DNA of 64,000 nt from Clostridiales bacterium (GTDB lineage Bacteria; Bacillota; Clostridia; Lachnospirales; Lachnospiraceae): positions 1 through 64,000 of the forward strand of contig DUNO01000015.1 in NCBI GenBank assembly GCA_012839295.1, in the 5' to 3' direction. Below the pieces are notes generated by a model. That model was given only the letters and a program-made list of their open reading frames with translations, had not been told where the DNA came from and did not search any database. Both the position numbers and the translations under genes were made by a program. Each line of letters opens with the position of its first letter. The first letter of the stretch is position 1. Below are positions 34,049 through 42,803 of the stretch, piece after piece.

Positions 34049-35386
34049 TTAATTAAATAAAGAGTTCAGATCCTGGCTATAGTATTCCCCGACCTTTTCC
34101 GCCGTAATGTCTGGCTTAAACATGCCAAGCATTTCTTCCATATTAGAGGTCTGCATTACCCATGAGCCGGGATCTGTAGGGACATCCTTTGTATTAATTT
34201 TTTGCATGTCCTCTGTTGTGGTTACTAAGAAAGAGCCTGCGATATATTCAATTGAGTTTCCATCCGCCTTTACATAGGAAGCCTCATGGCCAGTTAATGC
34301 ATTGATGATCGGGATCACCAGGCCGCCGATAACCCATGTGCCAGGCTTGATTACCGCCGCATCCAAGGTCAGGTTGCCAAAGGAATCCGTGTTGGTCATG
34401 GCTGTCTGCAGGTCTGCACCGACAGCTGCAACGGAGATCAATTTAATGTCTTTTTTCAGGGCCTTTTCCGCCTCATCAATAACCGTCATCATTTGGGAAT
34501 ATGCGGTTGTAGAGGATACCACCACATTGTACTTGCCCGTCATCAGCTGTGCTGACAGCCCTGCAAGGTATCCGTCCGTATTAGCTACCGTACCCGGATA
34601 TACATAAATCGGAAGGTTCTTTGAATTCTCAACCGCCAGGGCTGCTGAGCTTGTCACGATCTCCTGGGGATCCTTTGTATAGGTTAAGCCAGCCATAGCC
34701 GCCACACCATCCAAAATATTTAAGCCGGTCTCTATGTGCTGGAGATTTCCCTTCGCCGCTACGGCAGTGGTAAGGATCAAGCCTTCCAGCTCCTGGCCTT
34801 CCATAATTGCTGCAAGCCCTTTTCCATACTGTTCACCAATCAGGTTGCTGTCCGCATATGCTGCACCTACAAAATAGTCGTAAGACAATAGCTCTTTTTC
34901 ATCCTCCAGCAAAGGAGCCTGCATGGTCATATAAATCCCCAGCTCATTGCAACGGTCCGCAATCTGGTACTTATCATTGCTCGCAAAATCAATGAAGCCA
35001 ACTGCTCCCTGGGCACTGCAGCTTTCCAGGAAGGAAATCTCTCCTGTAATATCCTCAACCTGCTCAGAAAAAATGAATTTCAGATTGTACTTTGGTGCTA
35101 CATATTTCTCTAAAAAGGCCTTATATCCATTATATTCATCATTAATCTGTGCAAAGCACACTCCGATCACCGCCGGCTTTTGTGCCATCCATTCATCGTA
35201 GGACATGCCCGCAGCTCCTTCTGCATCCTTGTTCCCTGCATCCTCACCTGCTTTTGCTCCCTCCGGTGTTACCGTTTCGTCCTTTTTCATTTCCGTTCCT
35301 GCCGTTTCCTCCGATGCTGATTTACAGCCAACCAGGGAGAAAACCATAGCTACTGCCAACAATAATGCTATTACTGATTTTTTCAT
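34049..35386 (-). CDS. Sugar-binding lipoprotein of the ABC importer
   Basis: This 445-residue lipoprotein has a signal peptide with lipobox (ALLLAVAMVFSLVGC, Cys about residue 21) and an acidic linker. A type I periplasmic-binding-protein fold follows: PAVIGVCFAQINDEYNGYKA, GAVGFIDFASNDKYQIADRC, NLPIYVYPGTVANTDGYLAG. It captures the sugar for the importer encoded on either side. AAGGAGG eight bases before the ATG gives strong translation. It lies between the two permease genes, an order (ATPase, permease, binding protein, permease) seen in clostridial sugar operons. Confidence 0.92.
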   Translation of the reverse strand: MKKSVIALLLAVAMVFSLVGCKSASEETAGTEMKKDETVTPEGAKAGEDAGNKDAEGAAGMSYDEWMAQKPAVIGVCFAQINDEYNGYKAFLEKYVAPKYNLKFIFSEQVEDITGEISFLESCSAQGAVGFIDFASNDKYQIADRCNELGIYMTMQAPLLEDEKELLSYDYFVGAAYADSNLIGEQYGKGLAAIMEGQELEGLILTTAVAAKGNLQHIETGLNILDGVAAMAGLTYTKDPQEIVTSSAALAVENSKNLPIYVYPGTVANTDGYLAGLSAQLMTGKYNVVVSSTTAYSQMMTVIDEAEKALKKDIKLISVAAVGADLQTAMTNTDSFGNLTLDAAVIKPGTWVIGGLVIPIINALTGHEASYVKADGNSIEYIAGSFLVTTTEDMQKINTKDVPTDPGSWVMQTSNMEEMLGMFKPDITAEKVGEYYSQDLNSLFN

Positions 35387-35398
35387 GTCTTATCCTCC

Positions 35399-36346
35399 TT
35401 ATGAAAATTGATTTCTACTCGGTAAAGTATCCGGATGATCGCTGGTAAGGTATACAATTGCCAGGAATAGAATCCCCCTTACCCCCTGTATCAACGTATT
35501 GCTTACACCAAGCATTAATAAACCGTTGTTCAAAATGACAACGATAAACGCTCCAATTACGCCAGAATAACAATTCGATTTATGTCCGCCAAAGATTGAC
35601 ATGCCGCCCAATACCGTTGCCAGCATCAGGTCACTTCCCATGCTCGATGGCACTGACGAGATATTCCCATTCCGGATTAAGGTAAATGCACATGCAATTC
35701 CTACAGCCAAGGAAGCCATGATATATCCGATGGATATAATCTTCCTGTTATTGATGCCCACCGTAGCCGCACATCTTTCATTTCCGCCGGTAAACCGCAG
35801 TGCACGGCCTATCTTGGTAAAATGGAACACCACCAGGCATACGAGAAATAAGCCTGCAAAAATGATGAGCCGTATGTTGCTGTTTGAAATTTCCTTCATG
35901 GATCTGTAAATGCTGATCGTCTCGGCTCCTAAAAACTCAGCCCCTACCGCATTGTAGATATTCATCATCAGGATGGCCGCCATTACTGTCTTTAGTCCCA
36001 GGGTCGCACTTAGGACATTGTTTAAGTAAAGCATGGCTGCCCCAGCGGTGAAGGAAATCAAAAACAACAAGACCACAGAGCCAGTCGCCGCCCATACCTT
36101 ACCGGCGATTACCCCGGACAGCATAATAATGGAGCCAACGGACATATCAATATTTCCTGTGGTGTATATAAATGCAATTCCAATGGCTGAGACCGCTACA
36201 ATCAGGCTTTGCTCAAAAATTGCGGAAAGGTTATTATAGCTTATGAATTTACCGCCTGTAAGCGCTGTAAAAGCTATTACTACCGCGACTAGCAAAAGCA
36301 GAGGAAGTGCTATACCCACATATCGATTTCTAATTATTTTTCCCAT
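35399..36346 (-). CDS. Sugar ABC transporter permease (first subunit)
   Basis: This 315-residue BPD_transp_2-class permease has about eight to ten membrane helices. The conserved ASAIGIAFIYTTGNIDMSVG-type segment is present (AIGIAFIYTTGNIDMSVGSI), as are the loop GGNERCAATVGINNRKIISI and LATVLGGMSIFGG. AAAGGGGGTG before the ATG supports the start. It follows the ATPase gene by 13 bases and precedes the binding-protein gene by 12 bases. Confidence 0.93.
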   Translation of the reverse strand: MGKIIRNRYVGIALPLLLLVAVVIAFTALTGGKFISYNNLSAIFEQSLIVAVSAIGIAFIYTTGNIDMSVGSIIMLSGVIAGKVWAATGSVVLLFLISFTAGAAMLYLNNVLSATLGLKTVMAAILMMNIYNAVGAEFLGAETISIYRSMKEISNSNIRLIIFAGLFLVCLVVFHFTKIGRALRFTGGNERCAATVGINNRKIISIGYIMASLAVGIACAFTLIRNGNISSVPSSMGSDLMLATVLGGMSIFGGHKSNCYSGVIGAFIVVILNNGLLMLGVSNTLIQGVRGILFLAIVYLTSDHPDTLPSRNQFS

Positions 36347-36359
36347 CGCTTCACCCCCT

Positions 36360-37868
36360 TTAAATCATGCACTCAATTATTTCATGCTCACTAAATCCAT
36401 CCTTACGGAAAAACTCCCCGTTTATTTCACCATCCTTCAAAATCAGCAGGCGGTCACACATCCCCATCAGCTCCGGCATTTCTTCGCTGATCATGACGAT
36501 GGATTTCCCTTCCTTCTTCATCTCATAGATCAGCTGGTACATAGCCGCCTTAACGCCGATGTCGACACCGCGGGTAGGGCAGTCCATAATTAAAATGTCA
36601 GCGTCATATGCGATCCATTTTCCAAACACGACCTTCTGCTTATTTCCTCCTGACAGCTCCTTTACCAGCTGGTATTGGTTCTGGCACTTGATCGAAAGGC
36701 CTTTGACCTGCTTTTTGACATAGTCTCTTTCCTTTCTCCCTGAAATTAAGCCTCCCAGGGTACGGTTAATCTGGTAGCCCGTGCTGGCGATATTGGCCAG
36801 GATGGATGCATTCTGCTCCAGGGATTCCATATCCCTGTCCTTAGAAATATAGCCCATGCCGCTTTGGAAGGCCTGCTCCGAGGATTTTATCCTTAGCCCC
36901 TGGCTGGCGAGGACAACCTCCCCGTCCAAAACCTTTTCCAGCCCGAACAGCGCATGTCCCAAGGTATGCATCCCACAATCGGAAAGTCCTCCGATCCCGA
37001 GTATCTCCCCCTTATGCAATTCCATGCTAAAGCACAGGAGATCCTTGGTTGTAGTAACCATATCGGCTCTCAGCACCACCTCTTCCCCATAGCCATCCTG
37101 GTCGGAGCGGTAAAAATTATCCTGCACCTCCCGGCCTACCATCAATCTCTTGACCAGGCCCGGTTCAAACTGCTCCCTCCTCAAATTATCGATGACGGCT
37201 CCGTCCCTTAAGATCGTTAAGGTATCACAGTGCTCCATCATTTCATCCAAGTCATGGGAAATGATTAATACGGTCTTTCCCTTCTCCGCTACCTCATGCA
37301 TGACGGAATATAAGATGTCACGTCCGCTCTGCCCCAGGGCTGTTGTCGTCTCATCAATGATGAGGATATCAGGATCATGGTTCATAATCCGCGCAAGCTC
37401 CAGCAGCTTCCGGCTCTGCATGTCCAGCCTTCTGACGGGCCAGGAGGGATTAATGTCCCTTATGCCGATCCTTTCCAATACTTTTTTGGCTTCCTTCACC
37501 ATCGCATTCTTATCGATCAGGCCAAACCTCTTAAACTGCTTATACTCCCCCAGAAATAAATTTTCCGCTACCGTAATGTTCCCCAGGGTTCCGGCCTCCT
37601 GCACCACCATTCCTATCCCATGGTTCATGCCATATAATACAGAAGATGGTTCCCATGGCTTCCCGTGAAATGTCATAGCACCACTTGTTGCACGCTGCAT
37701 GCCGGATATGATGGACGAGATCGTTGATTTCCCGCTTCCGTTTTCTCCGATCAACCCTCTGATTTCCCCGGCCTCAATTTTCAGGCTTACATGATTTAGC
37801 GCTATTGTTTCACCGAAGTTTTTGCACATATCATGTACCTCCAGTACAACATCATGTGATTGTGGCAT
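36360..37868 (-). CDS. Sugar ABC transporter ATPase (two fused ATPase domains)
   Basis: This 502-residue protein has two ABC domains. The first has Walker A GENGSGKST and Walker B ILIIDETTTAL but a divergent signature (RLDMQSRKLLELA). The second has a degenerate Walker A (GLSDCGMHTLG), a good signature (ELSGGNKQKVVFGKW) and ILIMDCPTRGVD. This asymmetry is normal for RbsA-like importers. The ATG at 37868 (MPQSHDVV) has AAAGGAGG just upstream and is preferred over 37961. It is the first gene of the importer operon, followed by both permeases and the binding protein. Confidence 0.94.
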   Translation of the reverse strand: MPQSHDVVLEVHDMCKNFGETIALNHVSLKIEAGEIRGLIGENGSGKSTISSIISGMQRATSGAMTFHGKPWEPSSVLYGMNHGIGMVVQEAGTLGNITVAENLFLGEYKQFKRFGLIDKNAMVKEAKKVLERIGIRDINPSWPVRRLDMQSRKLLELARIMNHDPDILIIDETTTALGQSGRDILYSVMHEVAEKGKTVLIISHDLDEMMEHCDTLTILRDGAVIDNLRREQFEPGLVKRLMVGREVQDNFYRSDQDGYGEEVVLRADMVTTTKDLLCFSMELHKGEILGIGGLSDCGMHTLGHALFGLEKVLDGEVVLASQGLRIKSSEQAFQSGMGYISKDRDMESLEQNASILANIASTGYQINRTLGGLISGRKERDYVKKQVKGLSIKCQNQYQLVKELSGGNKQKVVFGKWIAYDADILIMDCPTRGVDIGVKAAMYQLIYEMKKEGKSIVMISEEMPELMGMCDRLLILKDGEINGEFFRKDGFSEHEIIECMI

Positions 37869-38050
37869 ATGTTCTCCTCCTTTCCTCTGTATTTCATTAT
37901 AGACATCCCCATTCCCCTTCTCTATCAGGGACAGGTCGAAAATTGTTTGCTTTCCGACCACTTTTATTTCGTTGTTGTTTTTCCGATATGATTTTGTTGT
38001 TTTCCTGATATTTCTTTGGCCGGCGGAGGTGGCGAAGGGTCCAACGTAAA

Positions 38051-38084
38051 GGGCACCTTGGAAAACTGACCCTCCAAGGTGCCC
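38051..38084 (-). terminator. Hairpin after the solute-binding protein gene
   Basis: Twelve-base perfect arms (38051-38062 and 38073-38084) lie just after the stop at 38090. The T-run is weak (TTTA), so termination may be partial and allow read-through into the importer operon. Confidence 0.55.
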
Positions 38085-38089
38085 TCATG

Positions 38090-39496
38090 CTAATGCCTAT
38101 CAAACTGTTTTTGCTTCTCTTTTATTATCTTATTAACCCCTGCCTCCTCCAGCTCCTTTCGCATTTGCGGAATCGCTAAGTCCGGGTTAATCTCCCCAGC
38201 CATCAACGGATCCCTGTATTTTTGTATAATCACCTCACATAAATCCATTTCAACCTGTACGCTGGAGGCATCAAACAGAAAGCCATAGGCAGGGGAAACC
38301 TCGGCAGCTCCTTGCCCCAGCTCCTTGGAGCTAAGCTCCGGCCAGACCCAGCCTGAGGTTTGATACACTCCCCCTTCCTTACGCAGCATGCGGTAGGTTC
38401 CATCCTCCTGGCGCTCATAATCGATGCCCTCCTGCCCGAACCTGCACAGATCGTTCACCTCCTTGTCCGTAAACAACAGATTCAGGAAGGCTATGGTCTT
38501 CCCAGGATATTCGGCATTCGGTGAAACACACCAGTTTATGGCATTTAAGGTATTGTCAATCAAATCATTGCTCAGACGGATGACCTCCAGCTCCTCGCCG
38601 AGAAGATACTCATTATTTGCCACAACATAATCCTTTACGCGGGCAAAATAACCAAAGCCATCCATGGACATATATTCCGTCTGCGGCCCCTTGTTCTGGG
38701 TCAGGTATTGATCCAGCAGTCCTTCCTGTCTCCACCCATACATCCTCTTGCACCAATCATAAAATACATCGCTGGCATAATAATTCTCGAATTTGTCCCG
38801 GAATTTTCCTTCTTCATCACGGGTCAATACTGCTAACCCATCCCCCACCATATCTTCCCCGATACTTTCTGTGATTTCCCCTAGATGGGATACCACCGGC
38901 ACTGCCTTCGGATGCGCATCCCTGACGGCCTTAAGAATATCATGCAATTCATCCAGGGTATAAATCTTATCAGGCTCTATTGCCAGCCCGTCCAAAAGCT
39001 TTTTCCTGCATACAAAGCCTAAGAAATAGCTCCGGTCCTTATTATCAGGGATCGCGTATATTCCAGAAGAGGTACCAATCCTCCAGACGCTGCCCGCTAC
39101 CTCCTCCTCAAGCTTCGGGTATAGCTCCATATAGTCATCCAATGCTTGTGCATAGCCCCCGGAAATAATATATTTCAGGTCTTCGATCTCCCATACAAAA
39201 AAGGCATCTGCTTCTTCATTCCCAAGCACCTTCCGTCTCATTTCGCTGCGGTAGATACCGCCATTAATTAGTTTTAATTCTACGCTGCATCCAAGCTTTT
39301 GCTCTGTAATTTCACTAAGTGCCTCCGATACCCTGGCGGCTGTCTTCTCACTGACGGAGGAGCCAGGAAACATAATTGTTATCTGCGGCAGCTCCTCATG
39401 CTCTTTCCTGCTTCCAGATAAAAAGAAGGTTACAGCTCCTATGATTACAATGACTACCAGCAATATCCCAAGCATTCCTATTCTTTTTTGCTTCAT
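38090..39496 (-). CDS. Membrane-anchored extracellular solute-binding protein (family 1 type)
   Basis: This 468-residue protein has an N-terminal signal anchor (GILLVVIVIIGAVTFFL) but no lipobox Cys. A family-1 (maltose-binding-type) fold of the clostridial lipoprotein/DUF3502 class follows: QITIMFPGSSVSEKTAARVS, AIPDNKDRSYFLGFVCRKKL, NAINWCVSPNAEYPGKTIAF and PAYGFLFDASSVQVEMDL. It starts two bases after the stop of the YesN-like regulator. Since the nearby importer has its own binding protein of a different fold, this one may serve as ligand sensor for the kinase or work with a remote permease. Confidence 0.88.
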   Translation of the reverse strand: MKQKRIGMLGILLVVIVIIGAVTFFLSGSRKEHEELPQITIMFPGSSVSEKTAARVSEALSEITEQKLGCSVELKLINGGIYRSEMRRKVLGNEEADAFFVWEIEDLKYIISGGYAQALDDYMELYPKLEEEVAGSVWRIGTSSGIYAIPDNKDRSYFLGFVCRKKLLDGLAIEPDKIYTLDELHDILKAVRDAHPKAVPVVSHLGEITESIGEDMVGDGLAVLTRDEEGKFRDKFENYYASDVFYDWCKRMYGWRQEGLLDQYLTQNKGPQTEYMSMDGFGYFARVKDYVVANNEYLLGEELEVIRLSNDLIDNTLNAINWCVSPNAEYPGKTIAFLNLLFTDKEVNDLCRFGQEGIDYERQEDGTYRMLRKEGGVYQTSGWVWPELSSKELGQGAAEVSPAYGFLFDASSVQVEMDLCEVIIQKYRDPLMAGEINPDLAIPQMRKELEEAGVNKIIKEKQKQFDRH

Positions 39497-39498
39497 GG

Positions 39499-41052
39499 CT
39501 ACGACCCCCTAGTATCTATTGGCCTTTCTCCGGTTAATTTTTTATAGGCCTGGGAAAAATGGCTGAAATTATCATATCCTACCATGGAGGCTATAATGCC
39601 GATTGGTAAGGATGTGGTTTTAAGCAGGACCTGTGCATGGTTCATTTTTTGCTTTAATATATATTCCTTTAATGACAGGCCAACCTCTTTCTTGAATAGC
39701 TTAGAGAGGTAATCCGGGTTCAAATGTACGGATTTCGCCACATCCTCCCTGTGCAGCTCATCCTTGATATGCTCCTGGATGTAGCGCTGCGCATTATGCA
39801 GGACATTTTCCGAGGCCTCGCGGTTGCCCTTGTTGTCCGTTAACGCATCGATAATTCTGTCGATGAGGATTTCCATGGATTCCACTGATTCATATCCATG
39901 ATAATATAGGTCAAAATCCTGGGGCGAGATTAATACCTTTTCCATCAGGTCAATCTCAGCTCCTGCTGCCAGAAAGGACAGCTGCAGGAAGTCGGAATAA
40001 AACCTCTTTAAGACCTCCTTCGTCAGGATCCCGGCTTCAGCCATACCCTCGATATGTTTTTTGGCTTCATATTTTGTCGTCTCCCCGTAGCCCTCTTTTA
40101 ATTGGCTCAGCCATCTGTTCTTATAGATAAACCGGTACTCTGAGCTCTGGTTCGGCTTCTCTAAGAAAATCCCGGAGGAAAGCATCACGTTTTCTTCCCG
40201 CATGCTGCATAGCTCCTGCCAAATATGGGATATCTGGGAGCGCTTTTCTCCCTTGCGTATATAGATGGCCAGCCCAAAGGCACCATACTGCCCGCATACC
40301 GATATAAAGAATTCCATCTGCCTTGAGAGCAGCAATTGGGAAATCAGCTCCTCCGGACTCCAGACAATTGCGGTACAGGTATCCTGGTTACATAATGTCA
40401 CCAGGTAACTCTGCTTATATGCCGCCAGCAATTCTTCACATACATTATCGATGGCAAATACCAGCTCCTCCTCGGTCCAATGCTCCTTTCCCCAGGAAGT
40501 AACATGAAAGGAAACCAGCCAGAAGGGTTGGTTTTTCTCAGGGATCAGCCCCAGGGAATCCAGGAAGCCATAATCATTGCTCTTCCCCTGTAAGATGGAG
40601 AAGAATAATGCCCTCGCAATGGCGATGCTGTTATCACAGATATTTTTCCCGATATCGCTTAAGGAATATAGGATCCGCTCCCTTTTAATGCCCTCTGCCG
40701 CCTTTAACACGGCTTCCCGGATATCCTCATATGCCGCCGGCTGCAGGATGTAATCAATGCTTCCTAATTTTAACGCCTGCTGCGCATAGGAAAATTCCGC
40801 ATGGGCGGTCAGCATGATACAACGGACCGGCAATTCCCTCTGATTAATCCATTCCAGCAAATTAAGCCCGTTCTCATATGGCATCTCAATGTCGCACAGC
40901 ATGATATCGATGCTGTGCATTGTCAAAAACTGCTTCGCTTCAATTGCGCTGTAAGCGCAGAACACCTGGTTGAAGCCATATTTCTTCCATTCAATGGAGT
41001 TGACAATTCCCTCCGCCACACTGACCTGGTCATCTACTACCAACAGATTCAT
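39499..41052 (-). CDS. YesN-like AraC-type response regulator
   Basis: This 517-residue regulator has a receiver domain (1-120) with VVDDQ, the acceptor Asp in DIMLCDIEMPYENGL and MLTAHAEFSYAQQAL. A long middle region of unknown role and a C-terminal AraC domain (about 415-515) follow, with HREDVAKSVHLNPDYLSKLF and SHFSQAYKKLTGERP. The receiver Lys position reads YILQPAAYED, so the usual Lys-Pro is Gln-Pro. The ATG at 41052 has AAGGGGTG upstream. It lies 35 bases after the kinase gene in an operon that starts at the sulfatase. Confidence 0.93.
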   Translation of the reverse strand: MNLLVVDDQVSVAEGIVNSIEWKKYGFNQVFCAYSAIEAKQFLTMHSIDIMLCDIEMPYENGLNLLEWINQRELPVRCIMLTAHAEFSYAQQALKLGSIDYILQPAAYEDIREAVLKAAEGIKRERILYSLSDIGKNICDNSIAIARALFFSILQGKSNDYGFLDSLGLIPEKNQPFWLVSFHVTSWGKEHWTEEELVFAIDNVCEELLAAYKQSYLVTLCNQDTCTAIVWSPEELISQLLLSRQMEFFISVCGQYGAFGLAIYIRKGEKRSQISHIWQELCSMREENVMLSSGIFLEKPNQSSEYRFIYKNRWLSQLKEGYGETTKYEAKKHIEGMAEAGILTKEVLKRFYSDFLQLSFLAAGAEIDLMEKVLISPQDFDLYYHGYESVESMEILIDRIIDALTDNKGNREASENVLHNAQRYIQEHIKDELHREDVAKSVHLNPDYLSKLFKKEVGLSLKEYILKQKMNHAQVLLKTTSLPIGIIASMVGYDNFSHFSQAYKKLTGERPIDTRGS

Positions 41053-41087
41053 CCTAGCACCCCTTCGTGTAAACATACATAACTGGT

Positions 41088-42743
41088 TTAACCATCAATA
41101 GGAAAATATAAATCTACTACAGCCCCGCCCTCATTAAAAAAGCCATAAAAAAATTCATTTTGGTATAGTAATTTGCAACGGTATAAGACATTATTGATTC
41201 CGACATGCTCCGTGGGACCAAACTCCCGGTCTTTTCTGTTTAAAATTTCAAGCATTTCCTGGCTGAACCCATTGCCGTTATCCCGGAAGGTAAGATTGAG
41301 CTTCGTCTTTTGCTCCACCTTGATCTTTCGGGCCGTAACCCCTATTTTCAATGCACCCTCCTTCAAATTGCTGTATTTGATGCTATTTTCTAAAAAGGTG
41401 AGCAGGCTGATGGGGGGAACTAAGAAATCCATCAGCTCCTCCGACACCTCAATGTTCAGGAACACTAAGCGGGAGAAATTGCACCGGTACAGCTCCACGT
41501 AATTGTCAATAAAGGATAATTCATTTCTTAGGTCAATTTTAGCCTCATTGATAGCAAAAATATACCGTAAATGCCTCGATAGAGCCAAGACAGTATTCTT
41601 AATGCTTTCATACCGCTCCTTTTCTGCGAGCGCATACACATTTTTAAGGCAATTCAGGTAGAAATGGAGCCTGATCTGCCCTTGCAAATTCGTCAGCTGG
41701 AGCTTCTGGGCTTTTAATTCATTCTCATACTGCTCAATCTGAAGATGCTTTATTTCCAGCATCATCTTATTAAAGGTTTCACTGAGCTGGATGAACTCCT
41801 CGCATTGCAAATCCTCCCCCGTACCGAATTCCTTCTGACCCTTGCTGATGGCATCCATCGTATCTACCAATTGGTTGACAGGCTGTAGGATGCGGCGGTT
41901 TATCTGCCTCCAGACAAGTACGATGAGTATAATCAACAGGACGGAGCCTAAAATCAAGCCGATAATCCAGACCCTCCCATATTCAAATAATAAGCCATGC
42001 CTTAATTCCAGGCCCATGCGTAACGGCCCCATGGCTTCCCCATAAACCATTGCAGAATTTATGGAGATATTGTTGTTGCTTATGACCTCACCGTCCTCCT
42101 TTTGAAAAAAGAGAAAATAGGGGGAATCCTCATCCGCATGTCCCTCTAAAACCATATCCAAATCAAATACTGCGGTACAATAAACCCCTTCATAGCGCAC
42201 TGTTTTATATAGTAAATACTGTCCGTTCTCCTCTTTGAAGCTCCAGGACTTTCTGCTATACGGCTTTTCCTCTAATGCCTCTGCAAAGCTAGTCCTGACA
42301 CTTTTTATGAATTTCTGCCGCTCCGATTGTGTCATATAGTTCAGGTTGCCATAGCTTAAATATTCCAATTGGTTTGGGGCGCTATAAATTATAATCGCGT
42401 TTAAATTGCTGCATATATCCAGCCGGTTGCTGAATTCCTTCTTAATTGTGCTGACATCATCAAATACCGCGAGCTCGCTTCCCTTGACCCCGAGCCTGTG
42501 GAAGGCGGCGTGGTCAATCTCTAAGGATGCCATATAGGTATCCACCCGTTCTATTTGGGCTTTAAAATCAGTGGCAATCAGCTCTAATTGGCCCACACCC
42601 AGGTTATTGACTTCCTCCCGCAGGCTTAAAATCATGTTAACCCAGAGGATTGTCCACAGGATGATCAGCAAAAAAATTAAAGTCAAGGTAGATTCCTTTA
42701 ACACGAACCTTACTGAGATATTTTCTTTTTTATGAATTAGCAT
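41088..42743 (-). CDS. YesM-like sensor histidine kinase
   Basis: This 551-residue kinase has two membrane helices (LIFLLIILWTILWVNMIL and WIIGLILGSVLLIILIVLVW) around a ~220-residue outer sensor. A HAMP-like linker, a His_kinase domain and an ATPase domain (ENSIKYSNLKEG, FRDNGNGFS, GINNVLYR) follow. The phospho-accepting His is kept but its setting is unusual: LQGQIRLHFYLNCL, where YesM proteins normally have QINPHFLYN. I choose the second of two adjacent ATGs (42743), five bases after AGGAG. It pairs with the regulator at 39499. Confidence 0.9.
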   Translation of the reverse strand: MLIHKKENISVRFVLKESTLTLIFLLIILWTILWVNMILSLREEVNNLGVGQLELIATDFKAQIERVDTYMASLEIDHAAFHRLGVKGSELAVFDDVSTIKKEFSNRLDICSNLNAIIIYSAPNQLEYLSYGNLNYMTQSERQKFIKSVRTSFAEALEEKPYSRKSWSFKEENGQYLLYKTVRYEGVYCTAVFDLDMVLEGHADEDSPYFLFFQKEDGEVISNNNISINSAMVYGEAMGPLRMGLELRHGLLFEYGRVWIIGLILGSVLLIILIVLVWRQINRRILQPVNQLVDTMDAISKGQKEFGTGEDLQCEEFIQLSETFNKMMLEIKHLQIEQYENELKAQKLQLTNLQGQIRLHFYLNCLKNVYALAEKERYESIKNTVLALSRHLRYIFAINEAKIDLRNELSFIDNYVELYRCNFSRLVFLNIEVSEELMDFLVPPISLLTFLENSIKYSNLKEGALKIGVTARKIKVEQKTKLNLTFRDNGNGFSQEMLEILNRKDREFGPTEHVGINNVLYRCKLLYQNEFFYGFFNEGGAVVDLYFPIDG

Positions 42744-42803
42744 CATATCTCCTTTTTCATCCAGAGCTTCCGAGAGTACTCTAGGGCAAGCTGGCAGGCT
42801 TAA

